The notes below the pieces were generated by a model. That model had not been told where the DNA came from and did no database searches. It saw only the letters and a list, made by a program, of their open reading frames with translations. From positions 18,402-82,401 of the forward strand of contig CANPZU010000005.1 in NCBI GenBank assembly GCA_947588825.1: 64,000 nt of DNA, written 5' to 3'. This document shows positions 21,719 through 29,226 of the stretch, piece after piece. A program made the translations under genes and the position numbers. The DNA is from an uncultured Clostridia bacterium. Its GTDB lineage: Bacteria > Bacillota > Clostridia > Oscillospirales > CAG-272. Every line of letters begins with the position of its first letter. Position 1 is the first letter of the stretch.

Positions 21719-21722
21719 CTCC

Positions 21723-23528
21723 TCAATTGTAAAGTGTTAGATATTCATAGCTGGCACTATCAGAAAACAGATCGTTTTCCAGCATAGAAATAAAATAGTT
21801 TCCGTATGAGACAGAGGTATAGCGGTCCTTTCGAGCACCGGATTTTTCCTCTATCTTGATGAGTCCGGTTTGATTCTGTACCGTATAATCAAGACCGATC
21901 ATCTCATTGATAAGAGCAACCGTCTCCAGGAAAGGACGTTCATAAAAGAGCTGCGTATCCACATCTGCCGTTGCATACTCAGGAACCAATCTCTGCAATT
22001 CCTCGATTCCCTCTTGGTTGCTTACCATCAATTCAATCATCCTGTCGTTCAGTGTGCCCTTCATACAGACAGCGATCTTACTGTTCAATTCAAGCCCCGC
22101 CTTAATAGAGAACACGACTTCCTTTTGTCCGGAAATAACAATACGGTTTTTAATCTTATCGTCATTCATGCACGTCCAAGGCGCGTATTCCATATTGCGG
22201 TCAGGATCATAAAGCACCTTAGCCAGTGCGTCATAGATACTCAAACCCGCATTCTGACAGTCCAGAACGCAATAATCCGCATCAAAGTCAGTAAACAACT
22301 GCTTGATGCGGATAGCCTGTGCCGTAGTTTCAAGATTATCCTGCGGCTCCATATAAACGATCTGGCGTCTGTATCCCTGCTTAATCTCGATATGATCTCC
22401 GCTCGTATCTGAAACCTTGTACTCTTTGCTTTCCGGAAGTGCGCGAATGCAAGTGAAAATCGAATTATCGTTTTCCTTGCCGCCAACCATAGCGATATCG
22501 CATGAGATAACGCGGACCTCACCGGCCTGCTTTGGAATCACATACTTGTTTTTCGCCTTTGTCAAAACATCCTCATTCTTTCTTGGATAAAACGGACGTT
22601 TTAACACGCGATTCTTATTCAGCATCTCGTAGGTAAAGTATGCATGGGCGTTTTCCGCAACCATTAGATTTTCGTACTCAACCGTCCATGCGACCCTATC
22701 TAACTTCTTACGCTCTTTAATCAGGAAGTCTCTTGTTTTAATCTGGTGTTTCAACGCAATGCTGTAATCCATACCGATCAAAACTGATTTTCCCTTTTCC
22801 AGCATATCCTTGACAACAATCTTCATGTAATCCCACATCCAGTGAGATTTGTACCATGCAGAGCTGATATAGATTTCCTTCGGTTCCTCCATCAGTTCTA
22901 CATACTCATCAGAGTATTTAATCCGAAATGGGATCTGCCTCTGGAACAACGTAGGAGATAACACCGTATCAATCACGTGCTTCACGATCATACGGAACTC
23001 CTCGTAGATGAAGACTGTAGCGCGGTAACCGCGAACATTTTCATTTGCTACCAACACAACAATAGAACTGCCGTTATGAAACTTTACCTCGATATCATTC
23101 TGATTATCCTTAATCGTCTTGATCTCATTTTGCAGAAGCACAGATTTCGGCATAATCTCTTTTTGGATCTTTTCAGATACAATCAAACGTGCCTGCTTTT
23201 TTGTTGCTGACGCGACGATAATATTTGAACCGGGGCGCAGAATAGCCTCTTTACAGGCATATACCGCAATAATAAATGACTTTGCTGCACTACGGGCAGC
23301 AACAATACAAATACTTGGGAAAATATCCATCAGATACAAAATGATATGCTGATAGAGATAGAGCGTGATCCCGAAATACCTCTGTACAAACCTGCCGGGA
23401 TTTCTCCTCCAGAATGTAAGCCAATCCAAAAGCTTTTTGATAAACTCAGGATCGCTCAATTTGCTATTGGGCGGAAAATGCTCATGCAGATGCTTTTGCC
23501 GCTCATCCATCATTGTCTCATAATCCAT
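21723..23528 (-). CDS. Terminase large subunit
   Basis: AARSAAKSFIIAV (Walker A-like), ATVFIYEEF (Walker B-like), C-terminal nuclease-like region. Confidence 0.9.
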   Translation of the reverse strand: MDYETMMDERQKHLHEHFPPNSKLSDPEFIKKLLDWLTFWRRNPGRFVQRYFGITLYLYQHIILYLMDIFPSICIVAARSAAKSFIIAVYACKEAILRPGSNIIVASATKKQARLIVSEKIQKEIMPKSVLLQNEIKTIKDNQNDIEVKFHNGSSIVVLVANENVRGYRATVFIYEEFRMIVKHVIDTVLSPTLFQRQIPFRIKYSDEYVELMEEPKEIYISSAWYKSHWMWDYMKIVVKDMLEKGKSVLIGMDYSIALKHQIKTRDFLIKERKKLDRVAWTVEYENLMVAENAHAYFTYEMLNKNRVLKRPFYPRKNEDVLTKAKNKYVIPKQAGEVRVISCDIAMVGGKENDNSIFTCIRALPESKEYKVSDTSGDHIEIKQGYRRQIVYMEPQDNLETTAQAIRIKQLFTDFDADYCVLDCQNAGLSIYDALAKVLYDPDRNMEYAPWTCMNDDKIKNRIVISGQKEVVFSIKAGLELNSKIAVCMKGTLNDRMIELMVSNQEGIEELQRLVPEYATADVDTQLFYERPFLETVALINEMIGLDYTVQNQTGLIKIEEKSGARKDRYTSVSYGNYFISMLENDLFSDSASYEYLTLYN

Positions 23529-23531
23529 CGT

Positions 23532-24527
23532 TCATTCCTCCATATCGGACAGACTGAACTCCTTGTCCAGCTCCTTCGAGCCGGTCAGCAGATTACGGAG
23601 CGGCCTTGTCATAAACCGTTCGATGTACTCTCTCAGATGATCGAAGTCAACGTATAATTTTTTATCCTTGTAATACTCAGCAGGACAGTATTCCTCAATA
23701 TCTCGAATCATTTCTCCGAGAGGACTCAGTTGCTTTTCAGCCTCAGCCTTCTTTTTACGGTCCTCAATCTCAGTAGTGGCCGCCTCGATCTGGGACTTAT
23801 AGCTATTGGAAGCAGCACCGATACTGGACTCACCTTTTTGTAACAGCTTCTGAAGATTGAGCTTCATATAGCAGATAGAAACATAAAGCTCCTCTTGCCG
23901 CTTATCAATCGGATCTCCATATCTATCTACCCAATTCTGGTATTCATACTGCAGAGAATCATAATCACCGGCAGAAAATCCGGTACCAAACCGGCGCACC
24001 ACATCAACCGGCGTCTCAATATCATCATTATCTTCTACTTCTTTTGTCGTTTCCGCATTTGATACATCCGCTTCCCATCTCCGCACCAAAGTATCAGAAT
24101 AGGTTGTTCCGGTTCCTTGGTTATTAAGGTTGAGTTTTGAAATATATGTACTAAACCGATTACGACTCTTTCCATTCCGGCTATTGCTGATCTTTCTTGA
24201 AACAGCCCATACCTCCGGACTGAAATAGGTATCCGTAATCTGACAGATCCGCTCCGCAGCTGCATCCTCATCACCATTATAAAACTTGATATACTGCTCA
24301 TACAGCTCCGCAATACAATTCTGGCAGATAGACATAAACCCATTGTTCCCCTTATAGATCGGAGATTTAGAACGGTTAAAATATGTTTCCTGTTTCTTAT
24401 ATTTGTGGCCGCAGCAAGTGCAACGATACTGTTCATCACTAAGTACCTTTGGCTCTACCTCCGTCGGTTTTGCATCTTTGACTACCTTTTGAGGACTCTG
24501 TTTCATCAATTGCTTCCTTTCCGCCAC
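23532..24527 (-). CDS. Putative terminase small subunit / zinc-binding DNA-packaging protein
   Basis: Immediately upstream of TerL; CTCCGHKYKK...CQNC zinc-finger motif. Confidence 0.6.
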   Translation of the reverse strand: MAERKQLMKQSPQKVVKDAKPTEVEPKVLSDEQYRCTCCGHKYKKQETYFNRSKSPIYKGNNGFMSICQNCIAELYEQYIKFYNGDEDAAAERICQITDTYFSPEVWAVSRKISNSRNGKSRNRFSTYISKLNLNNQGTGTTYSDTLVRRWEADVSNAETTKEVEDNDDIETPVDVVRRFGTGFSAGDYDSLQYEYQNWVDRYGDPIDKRQEELYVSICYMKLNLQKLLQKGESSIGAASNSYKSQIEAATTEIEDRKKKAEAEKQLSPLGEMIRDIEEYCPAEYYKDKKLYVDFDHLREYIERFMTRPLRNLLTGSKELDKEFSLSDMEE

Positions 24528-24581
24528 ATCTGCGACCTCCTTTCCGATAAAAATACCGACTCATCAGTCAGTACAGTTTTT

Positions 24582-24612
24582 CTTGACTTCATTCAAAATT
24601 CTGATATACTTT
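24582..24612 (+). promoter_or_regulatory. Sigma70-like promoter of lone plus-strand gene
   Basis: TTGACT-N16-TATACT. Confidence 0.65.
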
Positions 24613-24643
24613 ATACTATATTTCTACACGGGAGATGATACAC

Positions 24644-25021
24644 TTGAAAGATTCGATAGACGATCAGTATGACGCACTTTTGGAAGACGAAGATCTAGAA
24701 GATCTGGATGATGAACCGTTCGATTTTACGGGCCATGTGCTTGACATGGATCGATGGAAACGATACCAGGAGATCGTATCCTCTGTAAAACGATTATTTC
24801 AAAACAGCAAATACGTCAAAAGGATACGCTCGTCAGATACACCATATCCCCATGATAAGTTCGCAACAATGATAATCGTCTTCTCAGTACTTGCACCGTT
24901 CGTAGGAGATGAAGCATCGGAATTTGCTAAAATATTAGAAAAAGCAGACGATTTCATCTTCTGTGGTACGGAAAAATCAGTCAATCTAACGATAGTCGTC
25001 AACGATGTGTGGATCAGCTGA
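24644..25021 (+). CDS. Lone moron-like gene, acidic N-terminus, unknown function
   Basis: TTG start 8 nt after GGAG; own promoter; followed by a terminator; opposite to flanking genes. Confidence 0.75.
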   Translation: MKDSIDDQYDALLEDEDLEDLDDEPFDFTGHVLDMDRWKRYQEIVSSVKRLFQNSKYVKRIRSSDTPYPHDKFATMIIVFSVLAPFVGDEASEFAKILEKADDFIFCGTEKSVNLTIVVNDVWIS

Positions 25022-25030
25022 CCATATGAA

Positions 25031-25078
25031 AAGAGCCCAGGAAAGTACAATGGCATCTTTCCTGGACTCTATTTTTAT
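25031..25078 (+). terminator. Intrinsic terminator, probably bidirectional
   Basis: GAGCCCAGGAAAG...CTTTCCTGGACTC followed by TATTTTTAT; minus-strand reading has TTTT after the stem. Confidence 0.85.
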
Positions 25079-25083
25079 ATATA

Positions 25084-26250
25084 AGCATACTTTTTCAGGC
25101 TGTCGTAGTCCCGTTGGGGTATGCTAGCCCGCCGCGCTCCGGATCGGCTTGCCTGTGTTGCTCTCCACAGCGTCACAGTTACTATCGGTCTGTGTTCCGT
25201 CCGGCTTTCACAGATGGGAGCGACCCAGCACTCTTCTCAGTAGGATTTGAACCTGCACTCAGTCCTACAGACCAGCACTGCCATTTATGCTATGAGAACA
25301 TCAGTACCCGTCTTTCCAGGCTGTCAACCCTTCCTTACATGGACTACGGGTCATAGGTGTCGTTATCGGGGCTGCAAGGATGCTCCGTGTGCCTCCGCCA
25401 AGTTCATACGCCGAACGGAAGCATAGATGCCTGCTTTCCGTCTTTCAGCCGTTCCGAGGGGACGAACGCAACAGGCAAGCGTTAACCGGCATCAGCAAAA
25501 CAGTCGTCACCGTCTTACCTCTTTTGTATCTGCCCGGTTCATGCACCGGGGAGAGACATATAAAGTGTGCGGGTAGAGAATTACACTCTACACATACCCT
25601 TTTTAACGACCGTGCGTTTTCCCTTTGGATTGTTGATTTGCCTCCGGTGCGCTCTACCGTATTTTTCAACGGAGTCTCGCTATCTACGCTATCCCGGCAT
25701 CAGTGCGCCTCGGTGGATAACCGATATTTACCTCTCGTTCGGGCGCTGAGTTCACCAGGTTCGTTCACAGTCGTATGACATACGTCCCTACGTCGCGTCT
25801 TATTCCGCCACCGCACACTGTTTGTGAGACTTGTCTATCGCCAGAGCCGATCCGATAGGATAGTAGCCAAAGCCTTTTTTCGATAGCAGATCTCTTTCCG
25901 ACTCTCACGGATGGAAATACCCTCCAGTATTATCTGCCCATTCATATGTGCCGCAGGACGGCGGCAGTAACAGATGGCCCGCAAGTGTGCCTCTCAGCCT
26001 GCGGGAACTGTTGCCCCTTGTACTTCAGGGCGATAAATCTAGCATAGGTAGTCCCGAAGGTACATCCCACGCGCCATAACTCCCCTCATGCAGAGAGCAA
26101 AGGCATATATTTAAGATATGTCGTATCTTCCGCAGGACGGGCCTCCGGTGTTTATCCTGCCTTCTGCTTGAGCGACAAGCGTCCCCGTCTATTCTTCTAT
26201 CCCGCGCAAAGCGAGTCCGACATTTACCGGAGATACATCTGATTTTATGC
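25084..26250 (-). ncRNA. Candidate large structured non-coding RNA (GOLLD/ROOL-like setting)
   Basis: About 1.1 kb without convincing ORFs after the tRNA-Ser gene, before a terminator; many self-complementary segments (AGCATAC/GTATGCT at the 3' end, ACCGGAG 26226-26232 / CTCCGGT 26143-26149, GTAGAG/CTCTAC, CCCGGT/ACCGGG). Confidence 0.6.
25229..25297 (-). other. Degenerate tRNA-like element inside the candidate ncRNA
   Basis: GTTCTCATAGCATAAATGGCAGTGC...GCAGGTTCAAATCCTACTGAGAAG: T-loop and D-arm-like with a TTCTCA/TGAGAA acceptor, but short variable loop and mismatches. Confidence 0.4.
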
Positions 26251-26261
26251 CGTAACCGGCA

Positions 26262-26353
26262 TGGCGGCGGATGTAAGAATCGAACTCACAAGCCGCTTAT
26301 CACGGCCACCGGTTTTCAAAACCGCTCCCCGCCCAACTGGGGTCAAATCCGCC
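26262..26353 (-). tRNA. tRNA-Ser(TGA)
   Basis: GGCGGAT/ATCCGCC acceptor, long variable arm, anticodon TGA, encoded CCA. Confidence 0.9.
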
Positions 26354-26372
26354 ATAATATAAAACAGTTATA

Positions 26373-26446
26373 TGGAGCTGACAGCAGGAGTCGAACCTAC
26401 ATCAGTTGCTTACGAAACAACAGTTCTGCCATTGAACTATGCCAGC
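26373..26446 (-). tRNA. tRNA-Thr(CGT)
   Basis: GCTGGCA/TGTCAGC acceptor, loop TTCGTAA, encoded CCA. Confidence 0.9.
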
Positions 26447-26448
26447 GT

Positions 26449-26525
26449 TGGAGCTGACGCAGAGGATCGAACTCTGAACACACTGCTTACAAAACAGCTG
26501 CTCTGCCTGATTGAGCTACGTCAGC
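26449..26525 (-). tRNA. tRNA-Thr(TGT)
   Basis: GCTGACG/CGTCAGC acceptor, loop TTTGTAA, encoded CCA. Confidence 0.9.
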
Positions 26526-26539
26526 ATATGACGGAGCTG

Positions 26540-26764
26540 TTATTGCTCCCATGGAACTTTATCTTCCAGATCCATTGGTGACTTTGCCGTAGCAATCTGT
26601 TCGAGACCTCCGTCAACATTCTTCCACAGCGTAAACCGCATCTTTTCCAGACAATGCGTAATGAAATACTCCTGCCCAGACTTTGTAATACATCGAACAC
26701 CGTGACCGTTCTCTGACGCAGGCAATTTCTTGACAACCTTATTCGCTCCGCTTGATCTTGGCAT
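26540..26764 (-). CDS. Small hypothetical protein within tRNA cluster
   Basis: ORF MPRSSGANKVVKKLPASENGHGVRCITKSGQEYF... with GGAG upstream. Confidence 0.6.
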   Translation of the reverse strand: MPRSSGANKVVKKLPASENGHGVRCITKSGQEYFITHCLEKMRFTLWKNVDGGLEQIATAKSPMDLEDKVPWEQ

Positions 26765-26776
26765 GACAACTCCTCC

Positions 26777-26852
26777 TGGTGACGACGGTGGGAGTCGAAC
26801 CCACAGTCTCCGGCTTGAAGGGCCGGCAACTTTACCTTTCGTCCACGTCGCC
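26777..26852 (-). tRNA. tRNA-Glu(TTC)
   Basis: GGCGACG/CGTCGTC acceptor, loop CCTTCAA, encoded CCA. Confidence 0.92.
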
Positions 26853-26858
26853 ATTGTA

Positions 26859-26935
26859 TGGTACTCCCAGTGAGGATCGAACTCACATTACCGGCTTGAG
26901 AGGCCAGCCTCCTATTCCAGTTAGAGGATGGGAGC
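26859..26935 (-). tRNA. tRNA-Glu(CTC)
   Basis: GCTCCCA/TGGGAGT acceptor, loop CTCTCAA, encoded CCA. Confidence 0.85.
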
Positions 26936-26939
26936 ATAT

Positions 26940-27014
26940 TGGCTGGGATGGCTGGATTCGGACCAGCGGATGCGGGAGTCAAAGTCCCGTGCCTTACCAC
27001 TTGGCTACACCCCA
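26940..27014 (-). tRNA. tRNA-Gln(TTG)
   Basis: TGGGGTG/CATCCCA acceptor, loop CTTTGAC, encoded CCA. Confidence 0.92.
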
Positions 27015-27019
27015 ACATA

Positions 27020-27298
27020 TCATTCGTTCTCAGGCCAGACATCCTCTGAATAGAGAATATTTTCGTTGAAATCCTGAGAAACTTGACTGGCGGCACGGGC
27101 TACATACACCGCAATCCTGCGGTCAACAAATTTATCATCAGAGGTCAGAAACCCCTGTTCAGCTGTTTCTTTGTCATAGTCAATGTGCAGGTCGTGCATC
27201 AATCTGAAAATCTCATCATGCCGGCGTCCACAAAGGATATGATAATACTCACTATTTTTCAGCCTGAATTTGATAGCTGCCGAAACAAGTTTAGTCAT
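27020..27298 (-). CDS. Small hypothetical protein within tRNA cluster
   Basis: MTKLVSAAIKFRLKNSEYYHILCGRRHDEIF...; RBS AAAAGGAGG. Confidence 0.7.
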   Translation of the reverse strand: MTKLVSAAIKFRLKNSEYYHILCGRRHDEIFRLMHDLHIDYDKETAEQGFLTSDDKFVDRRIAVYVARAASQVSQDFNENILYSEDVWPENE

Positions 27299-27311
27299 AA
27301 TAATCCTCCTT

Positions 27312-27388
27312 TTGGAGTGGGCGACGGGAGTCGAACCCGCAACATCCGACTTGGAAGGACGGCACTCTTCCGATTGAGCTACACCCAC
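27312..27388 (-). tRNA. tRNA-Gly(TCC)
   Basis: GTGGGTG/CGCCCAC acceptor, loop CTTCCAA, encoded CCA. Confidence 0.88.
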
Positions 27389-27437
27389 ATAAAAGAAAGC
27401 AATCATTTTCTGGTCTTAGTTGCCCAATAATGACCGG

Positions 27438-27515
27438 TGGTTGCGGAGGCGGGAGTCGAACCCGCGTAGATCTGCTTATGAGGCAGAGCTGGAACCACCT
27501 CCAGTCTACTCCGCA
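27438..27515 (-). tRNA. tRNA-Met(CAT) (elongator or Ile2-type)
   Basis: TGCGGAG/CTCCGCA acceptor, loop CTCATAA, encoded CCA; lacks initiator GGG/CCC stem. Confidence 0.88.
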
Positions 27516-27659
27516 ATATATAGACGGTTTAAAAAACTGATCGACAGCGACGATCTTCAAAAACTACCCGTCAAGTTTTCTGAAACATGAGACGCATAAA
27601 ATTCAAACCTTATAAATATATTTTATATAAAGAATTAAGATTGCTGTAAGCGTCTCGAA

Positions 27660-27735
27660 TGGTCTGAGTGAGAAGATTTGAACTTCCGCCCCCACGATCC
27701 CAGATCGTGTGTTCTTCCAACTGAACTACACCCAG
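27660..27735 (-). tRNA. tRNA-Pro(TGG)
   Basis: CTGGGTG/CACTCAG acceptor, loop TCTGGGA, encoded CCA. Confidence 0.85.
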
Positions 27736-28238
27736 GTTTTGCATATAATGGCAGATCTTAATGTAGAATGGTCAACACCCAAAAGCCGTGCTAAACACCT
27801 TAATCCGTATTGTTTATCTCGTGGCACATATACAGAACGAGCCCATTCGACTTTTTCTTTCGTAAGCTTTGAAAAACAATTATCCTCACACTTTTGTGTA
27901 TTCAACAGCCCATTCTCAGATGCATGAATCATATTTTCACTTCCAGTTACCCATTCTAGGTTGTCTACACAATTATTCAGTTTATTTCCATCTAAATGGT
28001 TCACTTCTGGTTTATTTTCTGGATTTGGAATAAAAGTTTCAGCAACCGCCCTATGTACTCGGACACATACTTTTCTTTCACGGCATCCAAGACTTACTGA
28101 ACACATCTTGTATCCATTGTCTGAAAGTAGCTGTTTTCTGATATGATGAGTTTTAATACCTAGAATATCTCCATGATCTGAAATTAGATAATAATCTCCT
28201 AAATCACTCCCATGATAAATCATTCTTCTCCATTCCAT
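27726..28238 (-). CDS. HNH homing endonuclease (NUMOD4-HNH type)
   Basis: VHRAVAETFIPNPENKPEVNHLDGNKLNNCVDNLEWVTGSENMIHA. Confidence 0.92.
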   Translation of the reverse strand: MEWRRMIYHGSDLGDYYLISDHGDILGIKTHHIRKQLLSDNGYKMCSVSLGCRERKVCVRVHRAVAETFIPNPENKPEVNHLDGNKLNNCVDNLEWVTGSENMIHASENGLLNTQKCEDNCFSKLTKEKVEWARSVYVPRDKQYGLRCLARLLGVDHSTLRSAIICKTWV

Positions 28239-28349
28239 AAGTACCTCCGTATCGAGAGAATTGGTAAAAGCAGCACCGCCGCGTGCAGGCTTCTCTCATG
28301 GTGCCTGGAGCCAGACGGCCATCTTACAATAACACGCCTTGCTCCGATA

Positions 28350-28768
28350 TGGTGGAGCCGAGGGGTTACGATCCCCTGTCCGAAATTCCTACATGAACAG
28401 GACCTTCTTACGCAATAGGCAGTTTTCAGCAATGCCAAAGCGGGTGCTTGCGATACTGCCATATCTTGCCCAGGATGTACAAAACGGTTTGCACACCTCC
28501 ACCACCTTATTTCTTTACCCAGTGATAAGGAAAACTGCAAAGATGCGGTGTATCTTTGACCTCAGACGCTTACCCATCCGCCGGTGCGTCGTCTTGGGAA
28601 ATCCATACTCCGATTAAGCTGCGGCCCTGCTAGCCATCAGGTCAACAACAGCGGGATGGATCATGATAACAGTATCAGTGTTGTCATTTCATTTTTGTTA
28701 AGCCTTAAGGCGGTCTTCTACCTGCGAGTCCCGCACTCTCAGAACCCCGTCGAATCCAAAACGGCCCC
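28350..28768 (-). ncRNA. ssrA: tmRNA (transfer-messenger RNA)
   Basis: 5' end GGGGCCGTTTTGGATTCGACGGGG and 3' end CATGTAGGAATTTCGGACAGGGGATCGTAACCCCTCGGCTCCACCA match canonical tmRNA ends; GGGGCCG/CGGCTCC acceptor stem; about 419 nt. Confidence 0.96.
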
Positions 28769-28841
28769 ATATTTGATTTTCAAGTTACTTTTTTGCAGCG
28801 TTAATTGTTACGTATCACATTGACAAATATCTGTAATTAAC

Positions 28842-28859
28842 AATTAAATGTTTTGCTTA
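28842..28859. promoter_or_regulatory. Operator-like motif copy (AATTAAATGTTTTGCTTA)
   Basis: Reverse orientation of TTAGCAAAACATTTAATT; brackets the tmRNA promoter. Confidence 0.6.
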
Positions 28860-28864
28860 AATAT

Positions 28865-28893
28865 AATATACTACAGGTTTTCCTATTTGTCAA
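28865..28893 (-). promoter_or_regulatory. Promoter of the tmRNA/tRNA operon
   Basis: Minus strand TTGACA-N17-TATATT. Confidence 0.85.
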
Positions 28894-28912
28894 TAGCAAA
28901 ACATTAAATTTA
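28894..28912. promoter_or_regulatory. Operator-like motif copy (TAGCAAAACATTAAATTTA)
   Basis: Second, oppositely oriented copy flanking the -35. Confidence 0.6.
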
Positions 28913-28936
28913 AAAGAAAATTTTTTAGCTTTCCTG

Positions 28937-29215
28937 TTACTCATTCACCCGTACAGCCTGCTTCAAACTGCTGCTCGCACGGAACATAGGCAGCTTGCGG
29001 TCGCTCGATACGCGCATCTCACCCGTAGAGATATCCTTGCTGTTGCGGCCCTTCCTCGTTTTCACCTCAAAAGTGCCGAATCCGCGTAGCTGCACCTGCT
29101 CGCCATTGATAAGTGCGGTACGGATAATGTCCAGCAGATCATCAATCACCGTGTTGGCTTGGTTTTTATAGTAACCCTTTTCACATAAAGCTGCCACAAT
29201 ATCAGCTTTAATCAT
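28937..29215 (-). CDS. HU family DNA-binding protein
   Basis: MIKADIVAALCEKGYYKNQANTVIDDLLDIIRTALINGEQVQLRGFGTFEVKTRKGRN. Confidence 0.95.
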   Translation of the reverse strand: MIKADIVAALCEKGYYKNQANTVIDDLLDIIRTALINGEQVQLRGFGTFEVKTRKGRNSKDISTGEMRVSSDRKLPMFRASSSLKQAVRVNE

Positions 29216-29226
29216 GATTTCACTCC

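Noticed and set aside
25114-25778. ORFs 25114..25356, 25380..25778 and 25445..25669 in the candidate ncRNA region
   Set aside because: No RBS, Cys/Pro/Ser-rich non-protein-like composition; region is better explained as structured RNA
26372-27560. ORFs 26521..27096, 26779..27069, 27083..27430 and 27291..27560 across the tRNA cluster
   Set aside because: They read through tRNA genes (repeated GVEPT/GFDSRR-type motifs are translated tRNA T-arms)
28220-28617. ORFs 28220..28540 (-), 28339..28617 (+) and neighbours
   Set aside because: They overlap the tmRNA gene, recognised from both of its ends
28819-28847. Plus-strand promoter TTGACA-N17-ATTAAA opposite the tmRNA promoter
   Set aside because: Weak -10 and no plus-strand gene downstream; likely an incidental part of the inverted repeats
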